Assembly (NCBI GenBank): GCA_017307375.1 | Contig: JAFKFH010000022.1 | Location: 62,001 to 126,000, forward strand | Reading direction: 5' to 3' | Length of the DNA stretch: 64,000 nt | Source of the DNA: Alphaproteobacteria bacterium | GTDB taxonomy: Bacteria; Pseudomonadota; Alphaproteobacteria; Ferrovibrionales; Ferrovibrionaceae | In this document: positions 33,836-43,501 of the stretch, piece by piece | Layout: every line of letters starts with the position of its first letter | How positions within the stretch are numbered: the first letter of the stretch is position 1 | Made by a program: the position numbers and the translations under genes | The notes under the pieces: generated by a model | What the model was told of the DNA's origin: nothing | The model's database searches: none | The model's input: the letters and a program-made list of their open reading frames with translations, nothing else

Positions 33836-34657
33836 TCAGATCTTGAGCTCGTTCAACCGCGCTTCGAGACTCAGGAGGTCGCGCCAGGCTTCGCGCTTGG
33901 CGCCGGGCTGGCGCAGCAGGAAGGCGGGATGATAGGTCGCCATCGCCGGAATCACCTGATCGGCAATGGCGATCTCGCGCCACTTGCCGCGCATCCGGGT
34001 GATGCCCTCGGTGGTGTCGAACAGCGTCTTTGCCGAGATGTTGCCCAGCAGCAGCAATACTTTCGGGCGGATCAGCGCGATGTGGTGGCGCACGAACGGC
34101 AGGAACAGAGCAATTTCCTCCTGCGTCGGGTTGCGGTTGCCGGGCGGTCGCCAGGGCAGAACGTTGGTGATGTAGAAGCTGCTGCGGTCGCGACCGATCG
34201 CGGCCATCATCCGGTCGAGCAGCTTGCCGCTCTCGCCGACGAAGGGCAGGCCCTTCAGGTCTTCCTCGCGCCCCGGCGCCTCGCCGACCAGCATCAGCCG
34301 CGATTCCGGGTTGCCGTCGGCGAACACGATGTTTGAGGCGGTGGCCTTGAGCCCCGATCCCTCGAAACCCGCGATCGCGGCCTTCAAGGCGTCGAGGTCG
34401 CCGGCCGCGCGGGCCAGCCGCTCGGCCTCGGCCAGGGCGATGTCGCCGCCGACGGCCACGGCGGGCCGGGCCGGGCCGGGCGCGGGGGCGCGCGGCTCGG
34501 CGGCAACCGCTTGAAGCCGTTGCGTCATCGGCGGGGGCGGCGGCGCGGTGGTGCGGTCGAGCGGCATCTCGTCGATCGCCTCGTCGACGCCGGCATCGAG
34601 ATAGAAGCGCAGCGCCGCCAGCGCCGAACCGGGATTTTCGCCCACCGGGTTGTGCAT
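33836..34657 (-). CDS. Uracil-DNA glycosylase, family-4-like, without cysteines
   Basis: 273-aa member of the UDG superfamily, which removes uracil from DNA. Motif A is GEAPGREEDLKGLPFVG (about residues 125-141), followed by ITNVLPWRPPGNRNPT and motif B YHPAFLLR near the C-terminus. Family 4 enzymes bind a 4Fe-4S cluster with four cysteines; this protein has no cysteine at all: the usual Cys before RPPGNR is W, and the N-terminal Cys region reads GSGLK. It therefore cannot carry that cluster. The first about 80 residues are proline/alanine-rich and poorly conserved. The ATG at 34657 is used; longer frames are shadows. Active or divergent function is open. Confidence 0.85.
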   Translation of the reverse strand: MHNPVGENPGSALAALRFYLDAGVDEAIDEMPLDRTTAPPPPPMTQRLQAVAAEPRAPAPGPARPAVAVGGDIALAEAERLARAAGDLDALKAAIAGFEGSGLKATASNIVFADGNPESRLMLVGEAPGREEDLKGLPFVGESGKLLDRMMAAIGRDRSSFYITNVLPWRPPGNRNPTQEEIALFLPFVRHHIALIRPKVLLLLGNISAKTLFDTTEGITRMRGKWREIAIADQVIPAMATYHPAFLLRQPGAKREAWRDLLSLEARLNELKI

Positions 34658-34803
34658 GGAGGCGGACCTTAGCAGCCGCGCTAGGTGTTGTCACAGGGCC
34701 TGCATTGCCGCTATGAACGGCGGGCCCTGTGCCAAAACAAGGCTTTGGTGCAGCGGCCACAGGCAGCCGCGGTAGAATTGAGAGAGCCACCAGGGGGAGA
34801 GTG

Positions 34804-36462
34804 ATGGAACGCGAATCGATGGAGTACGATGTCGTCGTCGTCGGTGCCGGCCCGGCCGGACTGTCGGCGGCGATTCGCTTCAAGCAGCTCTGCGCCGAAC
34901 ACGGCAAGGACTATTCGGTTTGCGTGATCGAGAAGGGTTCGGAAGTCGGCGCCCATATCCTGTCGGGCGCGGTGATGGATCCGATCGCGATGGACGAGCT
35001 GTTTCCCGACTGGCAGGAGCGCGGCGCGCCGCTGAAGGTGCCGGTCACCGAAGACCGCTTCTACGTGCTGACCGAAGCCAACCATATCAGCCTGCCGAAC
35101 TTCGCGATGCCGCCGCTGATGAACAATCACGGCAACTACATCATCTCGCTGGGCAATGTCTGCCGCTGGCTGGCCGAGCAGGCCGAGGCGCTGGGCGTCG
35201 AGATCTTCCCGGGCTTCGCCGCCGCCGAGGTGCTCTATAACGAGGACGGCTCGGTCAAGGGCGTCGCCACCGGCGACATGGGCGTCGGCCGCGACGGCGA
35301 GCACAAGTCGTCCTACACCCCGGGCATGGAACTGCACGCCAAGTACACGCTGGTCGCCGAGGGCGTGCGCGGTTCGCTGGCCAAGGAGATCCAGGCAAAG
35401 TTCAAGCTGCGCGACGGCGTCGACCCGCAGAAGTTCGGCATCGGCATCAAGGAGCTGTGGAAGGTCGACCCGGCGGTGCACCAGGAAGGCCTAGTCGTGC
35501 ACACGATGGGCTGGCCGCTCGATTCCGCCACCGGCGGCGGTTCGTTCCTCTATCACCTCGAGGACAACCAGATCGCGGTCGGCTTCGTCGTCCACCTGAA
35601 CTACGAAAATCCGCATCTCTCGCCGTTCGACGAGTTCCAGCGGATGAAGACGCATCCGTCGATCCGCCACTTCTTCGAAGGCGGCAAGCGCATCGCCTAT
35701 GGCGCGCGCGCGATCAACGAGGGCGGCCTGCAATCGGTGCCCAAGCTGACCTTCCCCGGCGGCGCGCTGATCGGCTGCTCGGCCGGCTTCGTCAACGTGC
35801 CGCGCATCAAGGGCAGCCACAATGCGATGAAGACCGGGATGCTGGCGGCCGAGGCGGCGTTCGAGGCGCTGGACGAGGGCCGCGCCGGCGACGAACTCGT
35901 CGCCTATGGCCAGGGCTGGAAGGACTCCTGGGTCTACCAGGACCTCTACAAGGTGCGGAACGTCAAGCCGGCGCTGAAGCACGGCATGTGGCTGGGTACC
36001 GCCATCGGCGGGGCGCATATGTGGCTGAACGACCTCGGCCTCGGCTTCCTGGCGCCGTGGACGACCCGCCACGGCAAGGCCGATCACGAAAGCTTGAAGC
36101 CCGCCGCCGAGTGCAAGAAAATCGCCTATCCGAAGCCGGATGGCCGGATCAGCTTTGACAAGCTGTCGTCGGTCTTTATCTCCAATACCAACCACGAGGA
36201 AGACCAGCCGGTGCATTTGCGCTTGGCCGATCCCTCGATTCCGATCGAATATAACCTGAAGGTGTTCGACGAGCCGGCGCAGCGCTATTGTCCGGCGGGA
36301 GTGTACGAAGTCGTGCGAGACGACGCGGGCAACAATCCGAGGTTCCAGATCAACGCGCAGAACTGCGTGCACTGCAAGACCTGCGACATCAAGGATCCGC
36401 GGCAGAATATTACCTGGACGGTACCGGAAGGTGGTGGTGGTCCAAATTATCCCAACATGTAA
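34804..36462 (+). CDS. Electron transfer flavoprotein-ubiquinone oxidoreductase
   Basis: Inner-membrane-associated flavoprotein passing electrons from reduced ETF (fatty acid and amino acid oxidation) to ubiquinone. 552 aa. FAD-binding [12 protein letters not shown] starts at about residue 11; the family segments [22 protein letters not shown] and [18 protein letters not shown] are present. The 4Fe-4S ligands are C496 and C521-X2-C524-X2-C527 ([13 protein letters not shown]), and the C-terminus [10 protein letters not shown] is the classic ending. The ATG at 34804 follows GGGGGAG; another ATG is 15 nt later. The lipoprotein gene starts inside its last 32 nt. Confidence 0.96.
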   Translation: MERESMEYDVVVVGAGPAGLSAAIRFKQLCAEHGKDYSVCVIEKGSEVGAHILSGAVMDPIAMDELFPDWQERGAPLKVPVTEDRFYVLTEANHISLPNFAMPPLMNNHGNYIISLGNVCRWLAEQAEALGVEIFPGFAAAEVLYNEDGSVKGVATGDMGVGRDGEHKSSYTPGMELHAKYTLVAEGVRGSLAKEIQAKFKLRDGVDPQKFGIGIKELWKVDPAVHQEGLVVHTMGWPLDSATGGGSFLYHLEDNQIAVGFVVHLNYENPHLSPFDEFQRMKTHPSIRHFFEGGKRIAYGARAINEGGLQSVPKLTFPGGALIGCSAGFVNVPRIKGSHNAMKTGMLAAEAAFEALDEGRAGDELVAYGQGWKDSWVYQDLYKVRNVKPALKHGMWLGTAIGGAHMWLNDLGLGFLAPWTTRHGKADHESLKPAAECKKIAYPKPDGRISFDKLSSVFISNTNHEEDQPVHLRLADPSIPIEYNLKVFDEPAQRYCPAGVYEVVRDDAGNNPRFQINAQNCVHCKTCDIKDPRQNITWTVPEGGGGPNYPNM

Positions 36463-38245
36463 CGATTGGCGTCGCCGCTTGGCGCGGCCTGTCGTCCGGC
36501 AGGCCGCCCGCCTCGCGGCCTTGGCTCTTGCAACCAGCCTGGTCGCCGCCTGCGCGGCCAATGGCGGGGCGCGCAGCGCCGCGCTCCAGCCCGACGATCC
36601 GGACAGCGGGCCGATCGTCACCGAATCCGATCTCGGTAACTATCTCGCCGGGCGCTATGCGCTGGCCGAGCTCGACGTCGACATCGCCGCCGACCTGCTG
36701 ACCGCGGCGGCCCGGGCCGATTCCGACCAGGTCCAGCTGTTGCAGCGCGCGCTGATCGCCAACGTGGCGGCCGGGCGGATGAACGAGGCGGCCGAGTTCT
36801 CCAGGCGCCTCCAGCAGGCCAATCCCGGCGACCCGGTCAGCCAGTTCGTGCTGACCGCGATCGACCTCAAGGCCGGGCGTTATGCCGAGGCCGCCGCGCG
36901 GGCCGACCGGCAGAATCGCGACGACCAGTCGGGCATGATCAGCATCCTGACCGTCGCCTGGGCGCGCGCCGGCCAGGGGCAGGGCCAGCAGGCCGTCGCC
37001 GCGGCGCAGACGCTTGCCAGCAAGCAGAATTTCGGCGGTTTCGGCCTGTTCCACCTCGCCCTGCTGAACGACTATCTCGGCAATGCGATGGCGGCCGACC
37101 GCGCCTATAAGGACGTCATGCAGCAGACCCAGGGCGGCACGCCCCGGGTGATCGACGCCTATGCCCGCTTCCTGGCGCGCAACAATGCCACCGGCGACGC
37201 CCAGGTCCTGCTGATGAACGGCATGGCGCTGCCCGGTGCGGTGACGCTCGAGGCCGATCTGGAAACCCTGCGCGGCGGCGGCACGCTGGCTCCGCTGGTG
37301 CCGACCCCGCAGGCCGGCGTGGCCGAGGCGCTGTTCAACGCCGCCACCGCGATGGAGCGCGATACCGGCCCCTGGGGCATGGTCTACCTCCAGCTCGCGC
37401 TCTACCTGCGCCCCGATTTCGACGTGGCCCAGCTGACGCTCGCCTCGCAGCTCGAATCGCGCAGCCGCTTCCAGGAAGCCAAGGCGATCTACGAGGGGAT
37501 CGAGCGCTCGTCCCCGCTCTACGAGGCGGCGCAGGTCCGTGCGGCCTGGTGCCTCTACGAGCTGAAGGACTACGACAAGGCTTCCGCCCGGCTCAAGGCG
37601 CTGGCCGCCAGCTACCCGAAGTCGTCGTCGCCGCTGGTGGCGCTGGCCGACCAGCTGCGCTCCAAGGACCGCTTCGCCGAGGCCGCCGACATCTACAGCC
37701 AGGCGATCGACCGCTACGACCGCGAAGGCGGGCGCAGCTGGAACCTCTACTACGCCCGCGGCATCGCCTATGAGCGGTCCAAGCAGTGGCCCAAGGCCGA
37801 GGCCGATTTCGTCAAGGCGCTCGAATTGTCGCCCGACCAGCCGGAAGTCCTCAATTACCTCGGCTACAGCTGGGTCGAGCGCGGCGAGCATCTGGTCCGC
37901 GCCCAGCAGATGATCGAGAAGGCGGTCGAGCTGCGCCCGCGCGACGGCTACATCGCCGACAGCCTGGGCTGGGTGTTCTACAAGCTCGGCAAATACAACG
38001 ACGCGGTCACCTGGCTGGAGCGGGCGGTCGAACTGTCGCCCACCGACCCGGTGATCAACGACCATCTCGGCGACGCGCTGTGGCGCGTCGGGCGGCAGAC
38101 CGAGGCGCGTTTCCAGTGGTCGCGCGCCCTGAACCTGAAGCCCGAGGCCGAGCAGGAGCCGATCATCCGCGCCAAGCTCGAACGGGGCCTGACGACGGAT
38201 GCGACAGCGGTGTCCAAGGCCGGCGCGACGAATGGCGGTGGCTGA
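36431..38245 (+). CDS. TPR-repeat lipoprotein
   Basis: 604-aa exported protein. A basic N-terminus and hydrophobic stretch lead to a lipobox-like LVAAC with the lipidation Cys at about residue 41. The remainder is helical with tetratricopeptide repeats, most regular between about 340 and 580 (for example [34 protein letters not shown], here quoted only in part: [19 protein letters not shown]). TPR lipoproteins serve as scaffolds in envelope assembly; no specific partner can be read. The start is one of several consecutive GTG codons from 36431, with GGAAG just upstream; it overlaps the ETF-QO end by 32 nt. Its own end overlaps ispE by 14 nt. Confidence 0.85.
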   Translation: MVVVQIIPTCNDWRRRLARPVVRQAARLAALALATSLVAACAANGGARSAALQPDDPDSGPIVTESDLGNYLAGRYALAELDVDIAADLLTAAARADSDQVQLLQRALIANVAAGRMNEAAEFSRRLQQANPGDPVSQFVLTAIDLKAGRYAEAAARADRQNRDDQSGMISILTVAWARAGQGQGQQAVAAAQTLASKQNFGGFGLFHLALLNDYLGNAMAADRAYKDVMQQTQGGTPRVIDAYARFLARNNATGDAQVLLMNGMALPGAVTLEADLETLRGGGTLAPLVPTPQAGVAEALFNAATAMERDTGPWGMVYLQLALYLRPDFDVAQLTLASQLESRSRFQEAKAIYEGIERSSPLYEAAQVRAAWCLYELKDYDKASARLKALAASYPKSSSPLVALADQLRSKDRFAEAADIYSQAIDRYDREGGRSWNLYYARGIAYERSKQWPKAEADFVKALELSPDQPEVLNYLGYSWVERGEHLVRAQQMIEKAVELRPRDGYIADSLGWVFYKLGKYNDAVTWLERAVELSPTDPVINDHLGDALWRVGRQTEARFQWSRALNLKPEAEQEPIIRAKLERGLTTDATAVSKAGATNGGG

Positions 38246-39101
38246 GCGCCTGGCCGGCCCGGTGACGGCGCCGGCCAAGCTCAATCTCTATCTCCACGTC
38301 ACCGGGCGGCGGGCGGACGGCTACCATCTGCTCGACAGCCTGTTCGTCTTCGCCGATATCGGCGACCGCGTCAGCGCAGCACCGGCCGACGACCTGTCGC
38401 TGACGGTGACCGGCCCATTCGCCGGCGCGCTGGCGGGTGAGGGCGACAACCTCGTGCTGCGGGCCGCGCGCGCCCTGGCGGCCGCGGCCGGCATCGCGCC
38501 GAAGGCCAAGCTGACGCTGGAAAAGAACCTGCCGGTGGCCGCCGGGCTCGGCGGCGGCTCGGCCGATGCCGCGGCCGCCCTGCGGGCGCTGTCCGACCTG
38601 TGGGGGCTCGACCTGCCGCTTGCCGACATCGCGCTGCAGCTCGGTGCCGACGTGCCGGCCTGCCTGCACGGCCGGCCCTGCCTCGTCTCCGGCATCGGCG
38701 AGACGATCGCGCCGGCCCCGTCGCTCGGCGGGCCGCTGCATGTCGTGCTGGTCAATCCCGGCCTGCCGCTGGCGACAGCCAGCGTGTTCGCCGCCCGCGC
38801 CGGCGCCTTTTCGGCTGCCGCGCCGCTCGACCGGCCCTGCGCCAATGCCTTCGATCTCGCTCTGGCGCTCAGGCCGCGACGCAACGACCTGGAGCCGGCG
38901 GCGCGTTTCCTGGTGCCGGAGATCGACGATGTGCTGGCCGCGCTGGCCGATCGCAGCGGCTGCCTGCTCGCGCGGCTTTCCGGTTCGGGACCGACCTGTT
39001 TCGGCCTGTTCGCCGACGCCCGTTCGGCCGACCTGGCCATCCGGCGCCTGAGCATGGGCGAGACCGGCTGGTGGGTGGCCGGGGCCACGATCCCGGGCTG
39101 A
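38232..39101 (+). CDS. ispE: 4-diphosphocytidyl-2-C-methyl-D-erythritol kinase
   Basis: GHMP kinase of the non-mevalonate (MEP) isoprenoid pathway, phosphorylating CDP-ME at the 2-hydroxyl. 289 aa. The N-terminal APAKLNLYLHVTGRRADGYH contains the catalytic-site K16; the ATP-binding glycine loop PVAAGLGGGSADAAA is at 101-115; D140 in LGADVPACL is the catalytic Asp; GSGPTCFGLF closes the C-terminal motif. The ATG at 38232 places these motifs at family positions; the upstream ATG at 38199 is in the lipoprotein gene. Overlap with the TPR gene implies coupling. Confidence 0.95.
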   Translation: MAVAERLAGPVTAPAKLNLYLHVTGRRADGYHLLDSLFVFADIGDRVSAAPADDLSLTVTGPFAGALAGEGDNLVLRAARALAAAAGIAPKAKLTLEKNLPVAAGLGGGSADAAAALRALSDLWGLDLPLADIALQLGADVPACLHGRPCLVSGIGETIAPAPSLGGPLHVVLVNPGLPLATASVFAARAGAFSAAAPLDRPCANAFDLALALRPRRNDLEPAARFLVPEIDDVLAALADRSGCLLARLSGSGPTCFGLFADARSADLAIRRLSMGETGWWVAGATIPG

Positions 39102-39151
39102 AATCGCTGGATTAACCGGACGGTTTGCCCTATATCCGGCCGCGCTCGTGT

Positions 39152-39226
39152 TGGGGCGTCGCCAAGCGGTAAGGCACCGGATTTTGATTCCGGCATGCGG
39201 AGGTTCGAATCCTCCCGCCCCAGCCA
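39152..39226 (+). tRNA. tRNA-Gln(UUG)
   Basis: 75-nt tRNA with encoded CCA. Acceptor stem TGGGGCG/CGCCCCA, D-arm GCCAAGCGGTAAGGC, anticodon stem CCGGA/TCCGG around the loop TTTTGAT (anticodon TTG), T-arm GGAGG-TTCGAAT-CCTCC, then G and CCA. The anticodon reads CAA and by wobble CAG. It lies 50 nt after ispE; a TATATC at 39131-39136 may be its -10 box. The convergent EamA gene ends at 39245. Confidence 0.97.
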
Positions 39227-39244
39227 GTATCCCGGCAATGACGG

Positions 39245-40177
39245 CTACGGGGGCGGGCTTCTCAGCCGCGCTGCTAGGCGCCCGTCGATCGCCACCAGTC
39301 CCGCCCCGATCAGCGCCATGCCGGCGAAGTGCCCGGCATCGAGCCGTTCGCCCAGCACCAGCCAGCCCAGCAGGATCGCGCTGACCGGCAGCAGGAAGGT
39401 GACCAGCAGCAGGTTGGTCGCGCCCGCCGTCGCCAGCAGGCGGAAATAGATCGCATAGGCCAGCGCGGTCGACAGCGCGGCCAGCCCGACGATCGCGGCC
39501 CAGGCAGTGGCCGGCGGCGCAGCCAGCGTCCAGGGCTGGTCGACGAGTGCGACCAGCGGGACCAGCATGATGGTCGAGGCGGTGACCTGGCCGGTGGCGG
39601 TCGCCAGCGGCGCGATGCCTATCCGGCGGAAGCGACGCCCGAACACCCCGGCGAAGGCATAGGAGAGGGCGGCGGCAAGGCAGGCGCCCTGGGCCGCGAC
39701 GTCGAGACCCAGCCCGGCGAGCGCCGTCGGCCCGATCATCACGGCGACGCCGGCGAGGCCGAGCAGCACGCCCGCCAGCCGCCCGCCCGTCATCTTCTCG
39801 TCGCCGGTCAGCAGATGGGCGACGATCACGGTGAACAGCGGAGCGGTCGCGTTCAGGATCGAGGCGAGGCCCGAGGCGATATGGGTCTGGCCCCAGACGA
39901 TCAGCCCGAACGGGACGACGTTGTTGAGCAGGCCCATGCCGGAGAAGGCGAGCCAACTGGCGCGGTCGCGCGGCATGGCGACGCCTGCTGCCCGGATTAC
40001 CGCCCACAGGATCACTGCGGCGAGCCCGACGCGCAACAGCACCAGCGTCAGTGGCGGAAACGCACGCAGGCCGAGCCCGTTGAAGAAGAACGATCCGCCC
40101 CACAGCACCGAGAGGACCAGCAGCAGGCCCCACTGGCCTGCCGTCATCGCGCGGTTGATCGGATCGGGCGGCGTCAT
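39245..40177 (-). CDS. EamA/DMT-family transporter (second)
   Basis: About 310-aa inner-membrane exporter with ten hydrophobic helices in two EamA halves. Helix 1 LLLVLSVLWGGSFFFNG and the half-2 LSTALAYAIYFRLLATAGATN / LLPVSAILLGWLVLGERL are family landmarks. AGGAG lies 6 nt before the ATG at 40175-40177, which I prefer to the ATG two codons upstream that follows the ribosome site without a gap. Substrate unknown; relatives are annotated as amino acid or metabolite exporters. It sits between tRNA-Gln (convergent) and the EAL genes (same strand). Confidence 0.87.
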   Translation of the reverse strand: MTPPDPINRAMTAGQWGLLLVLSVLWGGSFFFNGLGLRAFPPLTLVLLRVGLAAVILWAVIRAAGVAMPRDRASWLAFSGMGLLNNVVPFGLIVWGQTHIASGLASILNATAPLFTVIVAHLLTGDEKMTGGRLAGVLLGLAGVAVMIGPTALAGLGLDVAAQGACLAAALSYAFAGVFGRRFRRIGIAPLATATGQVTASTIMLVPLVALVDQPWTLAAPPATAWAAIVGLAALSTALAYAIYFRLLATAGATNLLLVTFLLPVSAILLGWLVLGERLDAGHFAGMALIGAGLVAIDGRLAARLRSPPP

Positions 40178-40256
40178 CGGCATCTCCTGGCGGCGGAGGT
40201 GCGATCATGGCGGGGGCGGCGGCCTGCCGCCGCCCGCTTCGTGCCGCCCAATTGCC

Positions 40257-41027
40257 TCAGGGCCAGTTGATGTCGGCGGCCGCGGCGAGGGTGTTGAAGC
40301 CCGGTCGGGCGAACAGGAAACCCTGATAGCGGTCGATGCCCATATCCTCGAGCACCGCGAATTCCGCCGCGGTCTCGACCCCCTCGGCGATCAGCTTGAT
40401 GCCGAGTTCGCGGGCGGTGCTGACGATGCCGGCGACGATGGCCCGGCGGACCGGGTCGGTATCGATGCCGCGTAATATGGTCATGTCGATCTTGATCTTG
40501 TCCGGCTGGAATTCCACCAGCAGGCCGAGCCCGGCATAGCCGGAGCCGAAGTCGTCGATCGCCGTGCGGAAACCCAGGGCGCGATAGGTGGCGACGATGC
40601 GCCGCAGATGCTCGTGCTGGGTCACCCGCTCGTTCTCGGTCATCTCGAAGGTGATGCGCTCGATCGCCAGGCCGTGCCGGCGCGCGGCGCTCAGGCTGGT
40701 GCGGATGCAGGTCTCGGCGTCGTAGACGGCGTTCGGCATGAAGTTGATGTGCAGCTTGGCCGCGCCGTCGCCCTGGCCCAGCAGGCAGAAGGTCTCGATC
40801 GCCTTGACCCGGCAGGCCTGGTCGAAGGCATAGCGGTTCGTATCGTCGACCCGCGCCAGCATGCCGCGGGCCGGTTCGCCATTGGGCCCGCGCACCAGCG
40901 CCTCGTAGGCGACGATGGTCCGCCGTGCCGGCTCGACGATCGGCTGGTAGGCCATGGCAATGGGAAAATCGAGGCCATTGCCGTCACGGCAGGCGCCGCA
41001 GGCTTGGCCCGATGTCGAAACGGTCAT
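40257..41027 (-). CDS. EAL-domain cyclic-di-GMP phosphodiesterase (copy A)
   Basis: 256-aa stand-alone EAL protein that should hydrolyse c-di-GMP to pGpG. The catalytic set is complete: E42-A-L44, N97, E129, D159-D160, K180, E216 and Q236. A CxxC (C10, C13) lies before the domain. The ATG at 41027 is chosen because it matches the start of copy B and has GGAAA before it; the frame stays open to an ATG at 41066. It is about 85-90% identical to copy B by eye, differing mainly by conservative changes. No sensor or GGDEF domain is attached. A decayed porin tail lies directly upstream (41070-41163). Confidence 0.9.
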   Translation of the reverse strand: MTVSTSGQACGACRDGNGLDFPIAMAYQPIVEPARRTIVAYEALVRGPNGEPARGMLARVDDTNRYAFDQACRVKAIETFCLLGQGDGAAKLHINFMPNAVYDAETCIRTSLSAARRHGLAIERITFEMTENERVTQHEHLRRIVATYRALGFRTAIDDFGSGYAGLGLLVEFQPDKIKIDMTILRGIDTDPVRRAIVAGIVSTARELGIKLIAEGVETAAEFAVLEDMGIDRYQGFLFARPGFNTLAAAADINWP

Positions 41028-41069
41028 GGGTTTCCGGAAGCTCGGCATCGCTATTGAATGATTCAAATA

Positions 41070-41163
41070 TCAGAATAAAAGACTGGTTCCCAGCACGAAA
41101 TTCCGGCGGCGATTCTGGTTGGCCGGCTGCCCGGCATAGCAGGCTGACTTGACCGCCTGGAGG
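41070..41163 (-). pseudogene. Porin C-terminal fragment left by tandem duplication
   Basis: Translating the minus strand in frame with the TGA at 41070-41072 gives LQAVKSACYAGQPANQ and then NRRRNFVLGTSLLF followed by stop, matching the last 31 residues of the porin at 42034 (IQAFKATSYTGQPANQ, NRGWNFVLGTNLSF). The nucleotide match to 42034-42125 is obvious by eye. There is no start or signal, so it is a remnant, not a gene. It marks the junction of the duplicated unit that also contains the EAL gene. Confidence 0.9.
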
Positions 41164-41217
41164 GCATGGCGGCGCTTGCGGCGCGGATCACCGCCCGCTT
41201 CGTGCCGCCCGATTGCC

Positions 41218-41988
41218 TCAGGGCCAGTTGATGTCGGCGGCGGTGGCGAGGGTGTTGAAGCCCGGTCGGGCGAACAGGAAGCCCTGGTAGCGGTCGATGC
41301 CCATGCCCGACAGCACCGCGAATTCCGCCGTGGTCTCGACCCCCTCGGCGATCAGCCTGATGCCGAGTTCGCGGGCGGTGGTGACGATGCCGGCGACCAC
41401 GGCCCGCCGCACCGGGTCGGCGTCGATGCCGCGCAGCAGCGTCATGTCGATCTTGATCTCGTCCGGCTGGAATTCCACCAGCAGGCCCAGCCCGGCATAG
41501 CCGGAGCCGAAGTCGTCGATCGCGGTGCCGAAACCCTGGGCGCGATAGGCGGTGACGATGCGCCGCAGATGCTCGTGCTGGGTCACCCGTTCGTTCTCGG
41601 TCAGTTCGAAGGTGATGCGCTCGATCGCCAGGCCGTGCCGGCGCGCGGCGGTCAGGCTGGTGCGGATGCAGGTATCGGGGTCGTAGACGGCATTCGGCAT
41701 GAAGTTGATGTGCAGCTTCGCCGCGCCGTCGCCCTGGCCCAGGGTGCAGAAGGTCTCGATCGCCTTGACCCGGCAGGCCTGGTCGAAGGCGTAGCGATTG
41801 GCTTCGTCGACCCGCGCCAGCACGCTGCCCGCCGGCTCGCCGTTCGGCCCGCGCACCAGCGCCTCGTAGGCGACGATGGCGCGTCGTGTTGGCTCGACGA
41901 TCGGCTGGAAGGCCATCGCGATCGGGAAGTCGAGGGCCCGGCCGTCGCGGCAGGCGCCGCAGGCCTGGCCAGGTGTCGAAGCGGTCAT
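41218..41988 (-). CDS. EAL-domain cyclic-di-GMP phosphodiesterase (copy B)
   Basis: 256-aa paralogue of copy A and the copy next to the intact porin. All EAL catalytic residues found in copy A are conserved (E-A-L near 42-44, N97, E129 within FELTEN, DDFGSGYAG at 159-167, K180, E216, Q236), so it should be an active phosphodiesterase. CGAC near the N-terminus is also kept. It starts 46 nt after the porin stop on the same strand and may be co-transcribed with it. Keeping both copies intact suggests a dosage role or recent origin. Confidence 0.9.
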   Translation of the reverse strand: MTASTPGQACGACRDGRALDFPIAMAFQPIVEPTRRAIVAYEALVRGPNGEPAGSVLARVDEANRYAFDQACRVKAIETFCTLGQGDGAAKLHINFMPNAVYDPDTCIRTSLTAARRHGLAIERITFELTENERVTQHEHLRRIVTAYRAQGFGTAIDDFGSGYAGLGLLVEFQPDEIKIDMTLLRGIDADPVRRAVVAGIVTTARELGIRLIAEGVETTAEFAVLSGMGIDRYQGFLFARPGFNTLATAADINWP

Positions 41989-42033
41989 CGGTGTTCTCGG
42001 ACTCTCGTCGTCACTGTCTGGCGGTGCATACGA

Positions 42034-43287
42034 TCAGAATGAAAGATTGGTTCCCAGCACGAAGTTCCAGCCCCGGTTCTGGTTGGCCGGCTGGCCGGTA
42101 TAGGACGTCGCCTTGAACGCCTGGATACCCGAGGCGAGCTGGATGCCCGGTCCGAGCGCATAGGTACCGCCGACCGAGAGCATACGCAATCGATCGTCGC
42201 CGGCCGCGGTATTGGCGGCTGTCCTCACATTGGCGGTCGTGTCGTGGTACTGGAAGCCGAGCACCCAGCTGCCGAAGCCGTAGGTCGCGCCGACCTGCCA
42301 GTCCGTCTGGGTCTTGGGCAGGTCGATGGCGGCGCCGGTCGCGTCTATGCCGCCGTACTTGTTGCCGAGATTGTTGAGGCGATAGTCGGCGCCGAAGGTC
42401 CAGCCGGCCCAGGTGACGCTGGCACCCAGGCCGATCTGGCTCTGGTTGCGCATGTTCGCATTGGCATATTGCTGGGCGGAAAGCCTGGCCATGCCGCCAC
42501 CGACATAGGCGCCGACCGTGGTGCCGCCGCCGTAGTCGCGCACGTAGTTCACGCCGGCCTCGACGATATCCTGCTGTCCGCCCGGCAGGTCGGCGCGGGC
42601 CAGGCTGTTGCCGATGCTGCAGTAATACTGGCTGTTCGGGTTGCCGGCCGGGACCGAGCCGATCATGCAGTTGTTCGGGGTGTAGGAGGCGCCGAACTGG
42701 AAGCCGGCCACGCGCGGCGAGAAATAGCTGACCTTCTCCATCCGGTCGTACATGAAGCCGGGGCCGAAATTGATGTAGGAGACCGGCGAGGAAGCGAAAT
42801 TCCCGCTGGGCAGCACCGCCGTCATCATGTTGGGCGAATTGGCGCCGAGGCCCGGAATCGGCGTCGGCGCGCCGTAGAACATCTTGTAGGCTGCCGAAAA
42901 GGTCTTGCCGATCTCGGCGCGGCCGAAATCGCCGGTGAAATGCGCGAAGGCACCTTCGATCTGGTCGGTCGTGTGGGCCTCGCCGCGCAACTGCACGGTG
43001 AACCCGGCCTTCAGGCCGTTGTCGAGTTCGGCCAGGGCCGCGAATTCGATGCGCGAGCGGCGGAAGATCGCGTAGTTGCGCAGGCCGTAGCCCGGCTGCG
43101 CCTGGCCGTTGACGATGCCGTCCTGGTCGCTGTTGGTGACGAAGTAGCCCTGGAAATAGCCGCCGATCGCGATGCTGGAGGAACCGGCGCGCGCCGGTGG
43201 CGGCGCCGCCATCACGCCCGCGACCAGCGCGCTCGACGTCAGCAATGCGATGCGAAAACGGCGCCTGCCGCCTTGTCCAGCGCTCAT
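42034..43287 (-). CDS. Gram-negative porin (Porin_4 type)
   Basis: 417-aa outer-membrane beta-barrel. A signal peptide ends PPPARA (about residue 34), then IAIGGYFQGYF opens the first strands, with glycine/aromatic alternation throughout and the closing FVLGTNLSF with terminal F needed for barrel assembly. Segments such as RRSRIEFAALAELDNGLKAGFTVQ and AEIGKTFSAAYKMFYG fit general-diffusion porins of alphaproteobacteria. The ATG at 43285-43287 follows GGGGGG; the upstream ATG at 43308 lacks one. The same operon may include the EAL genes. Pore specificity cannot be read. Confidence 0.88.
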   Translation of the reverse strand: MSAGQGGRRRFRIALLTSSALVAGVMAAPPPARAGSSSIAIGGYFQGYFVTNSDQDGIVNGQAQPGYGLRNYAIFRRSRIEFAALAELDNGLKAGFTVQLRGEAHTTDQIEGAFAHFTGDFGRAEIGKTFSAAYKMFYGAPTPIPGLGANSPNMMTAVLPSGNFASSPVSYINFGPGFMYDRMEKVSYFSPRVAGFQFGASYTPNNCMIGSVPAGNPNSQYYCSIGNSLARADLPGGQQDIVEAGVNYVRDYGGGTTVGAYVGGGMARLSAQQYANANMRNQSQIGLGASVTWAGWTFGADYRLNNLGNKYGGIDATGAAIDLPKTQTDWQVGATYGFGSWVLGFQYHDTTANVRTAANTAAGDDRLRMLSVGGTYALGPGIQLASGIQAFKATSYTGQPANQNRGWNFVLGTNLSF

Positions 43288-43501
43288 GCAATCCCCCCTG
43301 CGGCGCATGCCGGAGTCAACCCCTGGCGGTCATTCTTAACCGATCGCTCCGGTCCGGCCAAGCGATCCGGCGGCAAGCCGCAAGGCTCACCCCTGCGACA
43401 ACGTCACGCGTACGACCGCGGCGGAATGGCCACTATGGTGACTTGGGGGTAATATCGGTTTGGATGCTGATTATCCGCCGTCTGCAACCCCTGGGGGAAG
43501 C

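Larger units (their letters stand above)
40206..42125. repeat. Tandem duplication of a ~960-bp unit (porin 3' end plus EAL gene)
   Basis: Unit A spans about 40206-41164 and unit B about 41165-42125, a constant offset of 959-964 nt. Each contains, on the minus strand, the last ~90 nt of a porin gene, a ~45-nt spacer, an EAL gene and a common downstream segment with CGCCCGCTTCGTGCCGCCC. The units directly adjoin. Coding parts are more alike than the porin tail in unit A, which has begun to decay. Confidence 0.88.

Noticed and set aside
41028-41066. Upstream extension of EAL copy A to an ATG at 41066
   Set aside because: Copy B starts at the position equal to 41027, which has its own ribosome-site-like sequence; the extension comes from the duplication junction.
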